From JAPOXR01 sp964291445 (GTDB lineage Bacteria > Pseudomonadota > Alphaproteobacteria > Rhodobacterales > Rhodobacteraceae): 64,000 nt of DNA. This document shows, piece by piece, positions 27,030 to 36,550 of this stretch (positions are counted from its first letter, which is position 1; every line of letters starts with the position of its first letter). Location of the stretch: positions 1,054,001 through 1,118,000 of the forward strand of contig OZ219864.1 in assembly GCA_964291445.2 (NCBI GenBank), given 5' to 3'. The notes beneath the pieces were generated by a model. The model ran no database searches. It was not told the origin of the DNA and worked only from the letters and a program-made list of their open reading frames with translations. Both the position numbers and the translations under genes were made by a program.

Positions 27030-28247
27030 TCATGGACCGGGTGCCTCCGGCGAGGTCGTCCGGGGCGGATCCCGACCCGGACCTGGCCCGGATCCTTCGG
27101 CCGGGATCTCGCGGAGATGCCGCAAGGGAGCGCCGCAATGGGGACAGGCGAGCGGCTCTGCGGCGTCCTCGTCGCCGCAGGTTTCGTCCGGGTCGTGCGG
27201 TTCCGGTTCGGGTGCGGTGACGCCAAGGGCCGCGCGGGCGGCGTCGAGGGTCTTCCGGCGGCAGCCGTTGGCGAGGATGCCGAAGTGGCGGATCCTGTGG
27301 AAGCCGTCGGGCAGGACATGGGTCATGAAGCGGGTGATGAACGTGTCGGTCGTGAGGGTCTCGACGCCGTAGCGGGGCTTTCGCTGCCCGGGAAGCTTCG
27401 GCCGCCGGCAGCGGAACCGCACGGTCTCCCCGTCGAAGCCGAGGATGCGGCTGTCGCCGATGGCGACGCGATGGGTGTATCTCGAGAGGTACGCGAAGAC
27501 CTGCCGGGGTCCCCGGAACGGCCGCTTCGCGAAGACGACCCAGTCCCTGGCGCGCGCTCGTGCCAGGAGCTCGCGGAAGGCGTCGGGATCGCCGCCGTCG
27601 CTCCGGAACGCGATCTCGCCCCGGTCATGGGCGCTGGCGATCTCCTCCAGGAAGCGGCGTCGGAACAGGCTGGCAAGGACCTTGACGGGGGCGAGGAAGC
27701 GGCCGCTGCCGGTCTTCCAGTCCCCGGTCTCGACGTCGAAGCCGCCGTTGGGGACCACGCAGTGCAGGTGGGGATGCCAGAGGAGCCTCTGGTCCCAGGT
27801 GTGCAGCACGGCGGTGCCGCCGATGCGGATGCCGCTGCGGCGGGGATCGGCGGCGATGGTCCGCAGCGTCTCGGTCGCGGTCCGGAACAGGATGTCGAGC
27901 ACGGTCTTCCGGTTGCTTCTGGCGATGGCGGCGATCTCGCGCGGCAGGGTGAAGACGACGTGGAAGGTGGGCACCGGCAGGATGTCCCGGGCCCTGGCCT
28001 CCATCCACCGGCGGGCGGCGGCACCCTGGCACGTGGGACAGTGCCGGTTCCGGCAGGAGTTGTATCGGGGATGCTCTCGTCCGCATCCGTCGCACTGGTA
28101 GAGATGGCCGCCGAGGACGGCGGTTCGACAGGTCTCGATGGCGGCCATGACCTTGAGCCGGCCGCGGTCGAGCCAGTTCCGGCGCTGCCGCCATGCGGGA
28201 CCGGCGCGGCGGAAGATCTCCGCCACGCCGGCACGGTCCTGCGTCAC
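27030..28247 (-). CDS. IS91-family HUH transposase (copy A)
   Basis: A 405-aa single-strand transposase. The N-terminal zinc-binding part has CDGCGREHPRYNSCRNRHCPTC. The HUH metal motif is HPHLHCVV (about residues 158-165), and the catalytic Tyr lies in FAYLSRYTHRVAI (about 245-257). The start is GTG 28,247, 3 bases after the recombinase stop, so the two genes form one operon. A C-terminal CPHC...H cluster follows an acidic stretch. Only this copy is uninterrupted; it could act in trans on copies B and C. Confidence 0.93.
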   Translation of the reverse strand: MTQDRAGVAEIFRRAGPAWRQRRNWLDRGRLKVMAAIETCRTAVLGGHLYQCDGCGREHPRYNSCRNRHCPTCQGAAARRWMEARARDILPVPTFHVVFTLPREIAAIARSNRKTVLDILFRTATETLRTIAADPRRSGIRIGGTAVLHTWDQRLLWHPHLHCVVPNGGFDVETGDWKTGSGRFLAPVKVLASLFRRRFLEEIASAHDRGEIAFRSDGGDPDAFRELLARARARDWVVFAKRPFRGPRQVFAYLSRYTHRVAIGDSRILGFDGETVRFRCRRPKLPGQRKPRYGVETLTTDTFITRFMTHVLPDGFHRIRHFGILANGCRRKTLDAARAALGVTAPEPEPHDPDETCGDEDAAEPLACPHCGAPLRHLREIPAEGSGPGPGRDPPRTTSPEAPGP

Positions 28248-28250
28248 GGG

Positions 28251-29111
28251 TCAGGCGGTCAGGAGGCCGAAGCCGGAGACCGGGTGGTCGAGGGCCTCGA
28301 ACATCTTGCCCGTGGCGCGGGCGTAGGCGCGCGTCGTGTCGGCGTTCCGATGGCCGAGGGCGTCCTGGATGACGTCGATGCTGCCGCCGCGCTCATGCCA
28401 GTGAGCGGCCGCGCTGTGCCTCAGTGCATGGAAGCCGGTGCCCCGGTCGATTCCGGCCCGGCTCCGGGCCGCATTGAACGCCTTGCGCAGGGCCTCCGCC
28501 TTGATTGGCACCTCCGGGGACTTGCCGTAGAACAGCCATGTTGCCGGTCGTGGCCAGAGAGTCTGCCAATAGCTGCGCAGATATCCGATCACCGGCGCGG
28601 GGAGCGGCGCCATGCGTTCGACGTCCCCCTTGCCGGAACGAACGTGCAGGAGCTTCCTGTCCGCCTTGATGTCGGCGATCTGCACGGCGACGGTCTCCGA
28701 GATCCGGAGACCGGCAGCATAGGTGAGAAGGATCGCGGTCCGGTAGCGGAGGTCGGGCGTCGCCAGCAGCAGGCGCTCGACCTCGACCTCCGCCATGTGA
28801 CGGGGCAGACGGCGCGGAGGCTTCCGGTTCCGCAGGCCGCGGACGACGTCGGGACGGTTGACCACCTCGCAGTAGAAGAACCGCAGCGCGGAGAGAGCGG
28901 CGTTGGTCGAGGCGGGCGCCAAGCCACGGTCGATCAGGCCCAGGACCCAGGCGCGAACCTGTTCCGCGTCGAGCCGGTCCGGAGCGGCCCTTGTGTCACG
29001 GGCCAGGTTGCTGACGGTCCGCAGGTACTCCTTCTGCGTCACGGGCGCCAGATTGCCGATCTTCATCTGCTCGATCATTCGAGCGCGTATCGGCGATTGA
29101 GTCTTCGTCAT
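28251..29111 (-). CDS. Tyrosine recombinase of the IS91-family element (copy A)
   Basis: A 286-aa phage-integrase-type recombinase: N-terminal SAM-like core-binding domain, then the catalytic domain with Arg in YAAGLRISET, HxxR in FHALRHSAAAHW, LGH in IQDALGHRNADTT and Tyr in RAYARATGKMFE. Start ATG 29,111 has AAGGAGACAGACC upstream. Accessory recombinases are known beside some IS91-type transposases; their role is not settled. Protein identical in copies B and C. Confidence 0.92.
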   Translation of the reverse strand: MTKTQSPIRARMIEQMKIGNLAPVTQKEYLRTVSNLARDTRAAPDRLDAEQVRAWVLGLIDRGLAPASTNAALSALRFFYCEVVNRPDVVRGLRNRKPPRRLPRHMAEVEVERLLLATPDLRYRTAILLTYAAGLRISETVAVQIADIKADRKLLHVRSGKGDVERMAPLPAPVIGYLRSYWQTLWPRPATWLFYGKSPEVPIKAEALRKAFNAARSRAGIDRGTGFHALRHSAAAHWHERGGSIDVIQDALGHRNADTTRAYARATGKMFEALDHPVSGFGLLTA

Positions 29112-29331
29112 GGTCTGTCTCCTTGAAACCGGACGGCGCGCCGCCGGACCTCCCGGAGACGGGCCGTCAGTGGAGACAATGGCGGACGAAGGCGGTCGGG
29201 GAAAACGGCTCAGGTCCCGGCGAACCAGGCTCGATCCGCATCCCATTGGCGATGCGAAATGTCAGAACCAAGCAAAGGACGCAGCTGGCAGTCAAACTGC
29301 TGCGAAGCAGCTTCGTTCAATATAAATTTTG

Positions 29332-29363
29332 TTGACTCTTAAGGGATTCATCGCTTGTATAAA
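29332..29363 (+). promoter_or_regulatory. Promoter-like module, copy 2
   Basis: TTGACT 29,332-29,337 and TATAAA 29,358-29,363 with the same 20-base spacing as copy 1. It sits 14 bases after the end of IS91 copy A and precedes the desaturase remnant. A few substitutions separate it from copy 1. Confidence 0.5.
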
Positions 29364-29398
29364 AGAGTTCGCCAACCATACAAAGGACAGTGCCCATT

Positions 29399-29513
29399 AT
29401 GCCATCTGAATATGTACCGTTACTGGATGTCCGCAAAGATTTAAAAATCGGTTGAAGAGAATCACAAATTAGCCGCCTCCATTGGCGATTTAGCTCCTAA
29501 ATCGCTGGCTTAA
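29399..29513 (+). pseudogene. Desaturase remnant with 1-kb internal deletion
   Basis: The first about 50 bases match the start of the gene at 22,835 and the remainder matches its last about 65 bases and the sequence after its stop. The join lies on a 7-base direct repeat AAAATCG that occurs in the full gene at 22,880-22,886 and 23,890-23,896, so 1,010 bp were lost by microhomology. The frame shifts and stops after 18 codons. The upstream promoter module and the downstream region are also duplicated. Confidence 0.93.
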
Positions 29514-29586
29514 GTGAAATCGACTGATATACAGACTGACCCGACCTAGACAATTTGTCTCAACATAGTGTGAAAAGGAACCCATC

Positions 29587-29769
29587 ATGAACTTTAGAAC
29601 GAACAAGATATTTGAGAAAAACAAGCAGGGCAAGCCTAGTATCGGTAATGGTCTGGTTTATCCAAGTGCCGAGGCCATCGAGATCAAAAAGGCAAAAAAC
29701 TCGGTCGAGACGGCGATCTCGATGCCGGGTACGCTCTACTATCTCTTCAACAATGGGGGGACACAGTAA
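29587..29769 (+). CDS. 60-codon ORF with HpcH/HpaI-aldolase-like start, probably an internal-deletion product
   Basis: The first half (MNFRTNKIFEKNKQGKPSIG) resembles the N-terminus of HpcH/HpaI-type 2-keto-acid aldolases. From about residue 33 the DNA becomes GC-rich and the sequence no longer fits. AAAGGA precedes the ATG, and the stop overlaps the next gene start (TAATG). I read it as the start of an aldolase joined to the end of another gene, keeping coupling to the thiamine-diphosphate enzyme. A functional product of this size is doubtful. Confidence 0.5.
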   Translation: MNFRTNKIFEKNKQGKPSIGNGLVYPSAEAIEIKKAKNSVETAISMPGTLYYLFNNGGTQ

Positions 29770-31436
29770 TGCCCAAGCTCACCGGCGCGCGCTTTGTCGC
29801 TGAGGCTGTCCGAGGATACGGCCTCACTCATGTATTCTATATGCCCTATATCATGCCCGAGGCCATCCTGGAGATGGACAAGCTGGGCGTCACCGCCATC
29901 CAATCGCACGGCGAGAAGGCAGCTGCCTACATGGCCGACGCCTATGCGCGCGTGCGACGCGGCCCCTCGCTGGTGATGGCGCAGTCGGTCGGTGCGGCCA
30001 ACCTCGCCGCCGGCCTTCAGGACGCCTACCTGGCCTGCTCACCGGTCATCGCGCTGACCGGTCGTGAGCGGCAGCACCACCTGAACCGCAACTCCTACCA
30101 GGAGGTGGACCACGTCAAGCCATTCGCCTCGGTGACGAAGTACAGCGCCTACGTGCCTGCCGTGGAGACGCTGCCGATGTACCTGCGCCAGGCCTTCCGC
30201 AGCGCCGTCAGCGGCACGCCAGGGCCCACTCATCTAGACCTGGAGGGTATCGCCGGATTGACGATATCCGACGGCGAGTTAGATGCCGAGGTCGTCGTGG
30301 AGCAGCAGTTCACACAGGTGCCGGCATTTCGCCCTGTCGCTGATCCTGCCACCATCGCTAAGGCATTGGAACTGCTAGGCACCGCCAGCCGTCCGGTAAT
30401 AGTCGCGGGAGGGGGCGTTACAGCTTCGGACGCGCGCGAGGAGCTGATCGGCCTGGCCGAGAAGCTGTCGATTCCGGTCGCCACCGCGCTCAACGCCAAG
30501 GCGATGTTCCCGGCCGACCACCCGCTGGCCATCGGAACCCCGGGAAATTACTCGAGAGAGTGCACCAATCGTATTCTCTGTCAGGCGGATATGGTGTTCT
30601 TCATCGGCAGCCACACCGGTGGCCAATTGACCCACGACTTTCGTATTCCGCCGCAGGGAACGCGTGCCATTCAACTGGACATAAACGGCGAAGAGATCGG
30701 TCGCAACTACACTGTTGAGGTTGGCATACAAGGGGATGCCAAGGCGTCCTTGGCCGCAATGATAAAAGCAGCTAGTCCAGGCCCCGACCGAGCTGATTGG
30801 CTGACCGAGGTGCAGGGGATGGTTGCGCGCTGGAAAGATAGCGTTGAAGAACATTGGAACTCGGACTGGTCTCCTTTGCGGCCCGAGCGCATTTGTCGCG
30901 AATTAAGCGAACACCTGCCCAGCGACGCAATTGTGGTTTCTGATACAGGGCATTCTGGTGTTTGGACCGGTACGATGCTGGATCTGAAACATCCAACCCA
31001 AAGCTTCATCCGTTGCGCCGGATCTTTGGGCTGGGGGCTTCCAGCGGCGCTTGGGGCGAAATGTGCAGCCCCGGATCGGCCGGTGTTATGTTTCACAGGC
31101 GATGGCGGGATTTGGTATCACATTTCCGAACTTGAGACGGCGGTGAAGGAAAACCTGCACGTCGTGATCCTTGTGAATAACAATCATTCGCTCAATCAGG
31201 AAAAAAACGCCGTCGAAAGCTACGAAGGTCAATCAGCAGCGAGTGACAAGCAGTGGCTTTTCCCGGATGCAGACTTTGCAGCAATCGCCCGATCAATGGG
31301 CGCTGAAGGGCTAACCGTTGACAAGCCCGCTGATTTACCCGGCGCGCTTGATAAGGCTTTTTCTGCAACTGGACCGGTGCTCATCGATGTCAAAAGCCAT
31401 GTTGATGCGATCGCACCGCTAGCCTGGCTTCCCTAG
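29769..31436 (+). CDS. Thiamine-diphosphate-dependent enzyme (acetolactate synthase/benzoylformate decarboxylase superfamily)
   Basis: This 555-aa protein has the three domains of the family: an N-terminal pyrimidine-binding domain with catalytic Glu49 in SHGEKAAAYMADAYAR, a central domain (about 190-330), and a C-terminal diphosphate-binding domain with GDGGIWYHISELETAVKENL followed by NNNHSLN, the GDG-x(n)-NN metal motif. The exact reaction (2-oxoacid decarboxylation, carboligation or C-C cleavage) cannot be read; the active site lacks a clear signature of acetolactate synthase, and no regulatory subunit is nearby. The start overlaps the stop of the mini-ORF upstream. The neighbourhood is catabolic. 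Confidence 0.88.
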   Translation: MPKLTGARFVAEAVRGYGLTHVFYMPYIMPEAILEMDKLGVTAIQSHGEKAAAYMADAYARVRRGPSLVMAQSVGAANLAAGLQDAYLACSPVIALTGRERQHHLNRNSYQEVDHVKPFASVTKYSAYVPAVETLPMYLRQAFRSAVSGTPGPTHLDLEGIAGLTISDGELDAEVVVEQQFTQVPAFRPVADPATIAKALELLGTASRPVIVAGGGVTASDAREELIGLAEKLSIPVATALNAKAMFPADHPLAIGTPGNYSRECTNRILCQADMVFFIGSHTGGQLTHDFRIPPQGTRAIQLDINGEEIGRNYTVEVGIQGDAKASLAAMIKAASPGPDRADWLTEVQGMVARWKDSVEEHWNSDWSPLRPERICRELSEHLPSDAIVVSDTGHSGVWTGTMLDLKHPTQSFIRCAGSLGWGLPAALGAKCAAPDRPVLCFTGDGGIWYHISELETAVKENLHVVILVNNNHSLNQEKNAVESYEGQSAASDKQWLFPDADFAAIARSMGAEGLTVDKPADLPGALDKAFSATGPVLIDVKSHVDAIAPLAWLP

Positions 31437-31505
31437 GCGGCAGACCCACGGTCAGAGGCATTCAGCCCCGCGACCCGGCACTTCTCGGGCGGGTGCGCTA
31501 TCGCT

Positions 31506-31769
31506 TGCCAAAACCTCGCCTCCGATGGCACCGCGCACGTCGACCTCACGGTGAGCGAGCTCCTCGATCGGCTCGCCGCCCTGATCCCGCCGCCACGGCG
31601 TAATCGCCATCGCTACCACGACGTGCTCGCACCCAACTCACCGCTGCCCCACGCCATCGCAGCGCGCCTGCTCTCTCACCGAACGCCTCGATGTGGCTCC
31701 CCCAAAATCAGTACACCAACCTCCTCGAACACGTCGGATTTCTTCTGCCATCGAAATCGGTCCATCTAA
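31506..31769 (+). pseudogene. Remnant of a different IS91-family transposase C-terminus
   Basis: A short GC-rich frame reads DGTAHVDLTVSELLDRLAAL, IPPPRRNRHRYHDVLAPN and so on, which matches the conserved end of IS91/IS1294-type transposases (L-x-x-L-A-A-L-x-P-P-P-R...RYHGVLAPN). No intact upstream part exists. It is unrelated to the three IS91 copies A-C in sequence and is probably a footprint of an older element. Confidence 0.65.
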
Positions 31770-31796
31770 CACCCGACCCAACGTTGCCAGTAAGAC

Positions 31797-31881
31797 ATTG
31801 ATTAAAAAATAACAAATTTTTTCTTTAAATAAAAAAAAAATAAAAAAATGGGAAAATCCTAATAATTTCTAGGAAATTTGA
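31797..31881. other. Very A/T-rich tract at the left border of IS91 copy B
   Basis: About 85 bases dominated by A and T runs, ending CTAGGAAATTTGAA directly before IS91 copy B. Its last bases match the sequence before promoter module copy 1 (CTAGGAAGTTTGAC at 22,736 onward). So it is the upstream half of promoter module copy 3, split by the element. Confidence 0.6.
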
Positions 31882-33086
31882 AATCTTAAGGTTAGTGACG
31901 CTCTGGGAGTGTCACTAACCTGATTGAACGAGGCTGCGTGCGGGTTTCCGGACCTATGGGGAAAGTTGCACGTCGCGTGGTGCTGCGGGGGTCACGAGGC
32001 CGGGAGTCGGGATCGGCGGGGAAGCCGTGACGGCGGCTGCGCCGGTCGATCGACGGGCTGAAGCGGGGCCGTCGGGGTTGGAGCCTCGGCGAGGGCGGAA
32101 CGGAGGCGGGCCGACGGGCGAGCGGGATTCCCGCCCGGCAGGTCCGGTCGTCTTGCGAACGCTTGCGTCATGGACCGGGTGCCTCCGGCGAGGTCGTCCG
32201 GGGCGGATCCCGACCCGGACCTGGCCCGGATCCTTCGGCCGGGATCTCGCGGAGATGCCGCAAGGGAGCGCCGCAATGGGGACAGGCGAGCGGCTCTGCG
32301 GCGTCCTCGTCGCCGCAGGTTTCGTCCGGGTCGTGCGGTTCCGGTTCGGGTGCGGTGACGCCAAGGGCCGCGCGGGCGGCGTCGAGGGTCTTCCGGCGGC
32401 AGCCGTTGGCGAGGATGCCGAAGTGGCGGATCCTGTGGAAGCCGTCGGGCAGGACATGGGTCATGAAGCGGGTGATGAACGTGTCGGTCGTGAGGGTCTC
32501 GACGCCGTAGCGGGGCTTTCGCTGCCCGGGAAGCTTCGGCCGCCGGCAGCGGAACCGCACGGTCTCCCCGTCGAAGCCGAGGATGCGGCTGTCGCCGATG
32601 GCGACGCGATGGGTGTATCTCGAGAGGTACGCGAAGACCTGCCGGGGTCCCCGGAACGGCCGCTTCGCGAAGACGACCCAGTCCCTGGCGCGCGCTCGTG
32701 CCAGGAGCTCGCGGAAGGCGTCGGGATCGCCGCCGTCGCTCCGGAACGCGATCTCGCCCCGGTCATGGGCGCTGGCGATCTCCTCCAGGAAGCGGCGTCG
32801 GAACAGGCTGGCAAGGACCTTGACGGGGGCGAGGAAGCGGCCGCTGCCGGTCTTCCAGTCCCCGGTCTCGACGTCGAAGCCGCCGTTGGGGACCACGCAG
32901 TGCAGGTGGGGATGCCAGAGGAGCCTCTGGTCCCAGGTGTGCAGCACGGCGGTGCCGCCGATGCGGATGCCGCTGCGGCGTATCCGGCTAAACAAAGGCG
33001 TTGCTGGTTTTTGTTGAGCCCCGGCTTTGATTTCCGGATTCTCCGGACGCGCGCGAGAGGCGCGCGTTCAGCAAGGAGAATCGGAC

Positions 33087-33368
33087 ATGGACAGAGATCA
33101 GACGGCGGGCCCGCCGGCGCCGGTGAGGCGCAGCGCCGAGGACTGGCGCGCTCTGGTGGGCGAGTTCGAGGCCAGCGGCGAGACGCTGAAGGCGTGGTGC
33201 GCGGGCCGCGGGTTTTCGGCGAAGACGCTTTCGAACTGGCGGAGCCGGCTCAGAGGGGACGGGCCGGCGCCGGCGTTCGTCGCGGTTGCGGATTCCGGCC
33301 TGCCGGCGGCCCTTGAGGTCGAGCTTGATCTCGGCGGCGGCGCCGTTCTCCGCCTGAGGCGGGCGTGA
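33087..33368 (+). CDS. tnpA: IS66 accessory protein TnpA
   Basis: A 93-aa IS66 Orf1-type protein with a helix-turn-helix-like segment (GETLKAWCAGRGFSAKTLSNWRSRL cut here in concept: GETLKAWCAGRG, then TLSNWRSRL) and a small beta-rich tail. AAGGAGAATCGGAC precedes the ATG at 33,087. Its TGA overlaps the GTG of tnpB (GTGA), as is usual for this pair. Confidence 0.88.
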   Translation: MDRDQTAGPPAPVRRSAEDWRALVGEFEASGETLKAWCAGRGFSAKTLSNWRSRLRGDGPAPAFVAVADSGLPAALEVELDLGGGAVLRLRRA

Positions 33369-33712
33369 TCGCGGGCCGGCCGGCGGGCGGCATCTGGCTG
33401 GCCACCGCGCCGGCCGACATGCGGATGTCGTTCGACGGCCTCTCGGCCCTGGTGCGGACGCGGCTCGGCCGCGATCCGGTGTCGGGGGCGTGGTACGTGT
33501 TCATCAACCGGCGCCGCACGCTGATGAAGGTTCTGGCCTTCGACAGCGGCGGATACTGGATCTGGAGCAAGCGGCTGGAGCGCGGGCTGTTCGCCCGCGC
33601 CGCCGCGGACGGGCCGGCGGAGCCGCTGTCGCCGTTCGGGCTGCTGGCGCTGATCGAGGGCATTGACGTCCTGGCCGCGCGGCGGCGGGTCCGCCTCCGC
33701 CGGGCCGCCTGA
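33365..33712 (+). CDS. tnpB: IS66 accessory protein TnpB (Orf2)
   Basis: A 115-aa IS66 Orf2 protein with the typical PADMRMSFDGLSALV start region, GAWYVFINRRRTLMKVL and DSGGYWIWSKRLERGLF. Start GTG 33,365 overlaps tnpA. Required for IS66 transposition in known members, mechanism unclear. Its stop (33,710-33,712) directly abuts the complement of the tnpC stop (33,713-33,715). Confidence 0.93.
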   Translation: MIAGRPAGGIWLATAPADMRMSFDGLSALVRTRLGRDPVSGAWYVFINRRRTLMKVLAFDSGGYWIWSKRLERGLFARAAADGPAEPLSPFGLLALIEGIDVLAARRRVRLRRAA

Positions 33713-35044
33713 TCAGAGATGAAGGACTGATCCGGCGGGCATGCCCGCCGGACCGGGATGCGCTGAATCGGCGAGCGACCGCATCGGGCTGCCGGCGAAG
33801 CGCGTCTTCCACTCGCGCGGCGTCAGCTCGCGGACCCGGCTCGCCGGATGGACGGCCACGCGCTGCAGGACATCGGTGAGCCACACATAGGGATCGACGC
33901 CGTGCAGGGCGCAGGTGAACAGCAGGCTCTGGATAGACGCGGTCCGCGCGGCGCCGTCCTCGGTCCAGGCGAACAGCCAGTTCTTCCGTCCGCAGGCGAT
34001 CGGCCGCACGCCGCGCTCCAGATGGTTGGTGTCGATCTGGACGTCCGGGTCGGAGAGGAAGATCTCCAGCTCAGCCCGGCGCGCGCCGGCGTAATTGAGC
34101 GCCTTCAGGAACGGATCCTTCGGCAGGCGCTCCACAGCCGTCTCGGCCGCGTGCCATTCCCAGAACGCCGCCATCGCCGGAACGCTCTGCCCGCGCCGCG
34201 CGGCGAGCTTCTCCGCCCCCTCCAGCTTCCGCTTCGCGATCCGGCGCTCGGTTTTATACAGCTCCCAGATCAGCTCCAGGGCCTCCGCCGCCGCCGCCGG
34301 ATCGCTCTCCAGGCGCGCCTCGAAGTTCCGCCGCGTGTGCGCCCAGCAGCCCGCGTGCGCGACGGCCTCCCCGCGGGCCGCGGCGTATTTTTCGTATGCC
34401 TGGTATCCGTCGCTCAGCAGAACGCCGCTGAACTCCCCGAGAATCTCCGGCACGCGCTGGTGCGCCCGGTCCGGAGCGTAGTGGAACACAAGCTCGCCGC
34501 GGTCGCCGAACACCGGCCAGAACTTTGCGCTCCGCATCTTTCCGGGGCCGGTCCGGCCGGCCCGTATCGCGGTCTCGTCCATGGCGATCACGCGGCTCTC
34601 GAGAACGGATTCCCACAGCGCGTCGCGCACCGGCTCCAGGAGGTCGATGGCCCGCCCGGTCCAGTTTGTCAGCGTCTGCCGCGCCAGCGTCACCCCGGCC
34701 GCCTTCATCCGCCGATGCTGCCGGTGCAGCGGCAGATGCCACACGAACTTGTCGGTCAGCAGCCCCGCCAGCACGCTCACATCGGCGCAGCTGCGCTCCA
34801 GAACCGCCGGCGGCGCCGCCGCCGGCAGGATAGAGAGCGACAATCAAGGTGACAGCTCAGCGTCAAACAGGATGAGAGTCGGTTTCAGGGGGACGTCTTC
34901 GGCGGCAGTCACCGGAGGGAGGTCGTAGGCCGACTGGAGGTGACGGCCGCCGGATGGGGATTTTTCTCCCCCCTACGGGCTTGTTTGGCGTTTGCGGCTG
35001 GCCGGGTAAATCCTTGCGCTCGTTGTTTTCGAGAGGAGCGCAAG

Positions 35045-36550
35045 TTGCCCGGTCACCACGTAACTGATCACCAGATGAGGTCATTCATGAAACACAGGAA
35101 AAACCACTCGACGGAGGTGGCCGCGGCGAAGGCCGGTTTCAGCGCCGCCACGGGCTACCGGATCAACCGGGACCCGACGCTTCCTTCCTTGAAACGGGCA
35201 CCGAGGGGCCGGCGCCGTCCGGACCCGCTGGCCGGGATATTCGACAGCGAGGTCGTGCCGCTTCTCGAGATTGATTCCGACATCCGGCCGGTGGCCGTGT
35301 TCGGGGAGTTGATGCAGCGTCACCCCGATCTGGACCCGTCCATCCGGCGCACCCTGGAGCGGCGCATCCGCGACTGGCGGGCCCGGAACGGTCCCGATCG
35401 GGATGTCATGTTCCGGCAGACGCACAGGCCGGGCCGGCTCGGCCTGTCGGACTTCACCCGGATGGAGGCTCTCGGCGTCACCATTGCCGGGCAGAAGCTG
35501 GATCACATGCTGTATCACTTCCGGCTTGCCTGGTCCGGCTTCAGGCATGCCGAGGTGGTTCTCGGCGGCGAGAGCTTCACGGCGCTGGCCGAGGGTCTGC
35601 AGGCTGCGCTCTGGTCGCTGGGCGGTGCCCCGCAGGAGCACCGGACCGACAGCCTGTCGGCCGGGTTCCGCAATCTCTGCAGGCAGGATGCGCAGGACAT
35701 GACCGAACGCTACCGCCTGCTTTGCCGGCATTACGGGATGACACCTTCACGCAACAACCGCGGCGTTGCCCATGAGAATGGTGCGATCGAAAGCGCACAC
35801 GGCCACCTCAAGCGGGAGATCGGTGATGCGCTGGCCCTGCGAGGCTCGAAGGAGTTCGCCGATCTTGCGGCCTGGCGCGGCTTCGTCGCCGAGATCGTCG
35901 GGCGCGGCAATGCCCGTCGCACCAGGCGCATCAAGGCCGAACGCGCCCTCTTGCGCGACTTGCCGCCGATGCGCACCACCGATTACGAGGAGACCAGCGT
36001 GCGCGTCACCACCTCGAGCGGCTTCATCCTCAAGCGGGTGTTCTACACTGTGCCTTCCCGGCTGATCGGCCACCGGCTCGGCGTGCGCCTCTACGATGAC
36101 CGCCTGGAGCTCTATCTCGGCGGCATCCATCAGCTGACCGTGCCGCGCAAGCGCAGGGGCTCGTCGATGAAGGCGGTGCATGTGGTCAATTACCGCCACG
36201 TGATCCATTCCCTGAAGACCAAGCCGATGGCGCTGCTGAACCTGGTCTACCGTGACGAGCTGTTCCCGCGGGGGGCGTATCGGCGCTGCTTCGAGATGGC
36301 GATGGCGCAGCTGGACGAGCGTTCCGCCTGCCGGTTGACGGTGAAGCTTCTTGCACTGGCACATGAGGAGAACTGCGAGGCGGCGCTGGCGGAGGAAATC
36401 GACGCCTGCCTGCGGGCCGGCAAGCTGCCGGAGCTTGACCGCCTCAAGGTCCGGTTTGCACCGCAGACCGGGGCGATGCCCGACATCCGCGTCATGCGGG
36501 CGCCACTGGCCGGGTATGGCGAGCTTCTCGACACGGCAGGCCAGTCATGA
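35045..36550 (+). CDS. istA: IS21 transposase IstA (copy 1)
   Basis: A 501-aa DDE transposase. The N-terminal helix-turn-helix follows the start (MRSFMKHRKN...VAAAKAGFS), and catalytic residues lie in GLSDFTRM, HRTDSLSAG and AHENGAIESAHGHLKR. I choose TTG 35,045 because GAGAGGAG is 8 bases upstream, and the related element at 53,953 uses GTG at the same codon; the open frame to 34,940 runs into the element end. Differs from copy 2 by Glu/Asp in RM-x-ALG and Gly/Ala in REI-x-DAL. Confidence 0.93.
   Translation: MPGHHVTDHQMRSFMKHRKNHSTEVAAAKAGFSAATGYRINRDPTLPSLKRAPRGRRRPDPLAGIFDSEVVPLLEIDSDIRPVAVFGELMQRHPDLDPSIRRTLERRIRDWRARNGPDRDVMFRQTHRPGRLGLSDFTRMEALGVTIAGQKLDHMLYHFRLAWSGFRHAEVVLGGESFTALAEGLQAALWSLGGAPQEHRTDSLSAGFRNLCRQDAQDMTERYRLLCRHYGMTPSRNNRGVAHENGAIESAHGHLKREIGDALALRGSKEFADLAAWRGFVAEIVGRGNARRTRRIKAERALLRDLPPMRTTDYEETSVRVTTSSGFILKRVFYTVPSRLIGHRLGVRLYDDRLELYLGGIHQLTVPRKRRGSSMKAVHVVNYRHVIHSLKTKPMALLNLVYRDELFPRGAYRRCFEMAMAQLDERSACRLTVKLLALAHEENCEAALAEEIDACLRAGKLPELDRLKVRFAPQTGAMPDIRVMRAPLAGYGELLDTAGQS

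Larger units (their letters stand above)
26747..29318. mobile_element. IS91-family element, copy A (intact)
   Basis: A 2,572-bp element with minus-strand tyrosine recombinase followed by HUH transposase. All three copies share the same ends: CTTAAGGTTAGTGAC at the transposase side and GCAGCTTCGTTC at the recombinase side. Each copy is flanked by AAT on both sides (here 26,744-26,746 and 29,319-29,321). Both ends carry hairpins (26,752-26,782, and GCTGC-GAA-GCAGC at 29,299-29,311), as expected for rolling-circle ends. The region 26,783-27,029 after the transposase holds no gene. Confidence 0.92.

Noticed and set aside
26889..29126. Very long plus-strand open frame (745 codons) across IS91 copy A, and similar ones in copies B and C
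   Set aside because: It is the antisense shadow of the IS91 transposase and recombinase genes, rich in Gly, Ala, Arg and Pro with no family features.
33848..34852. 334-codon plus-strand frame across IS66 tnpC
   Set aside because: Antisense shadow of tnpC, which has the IS66 catalytic signatures.
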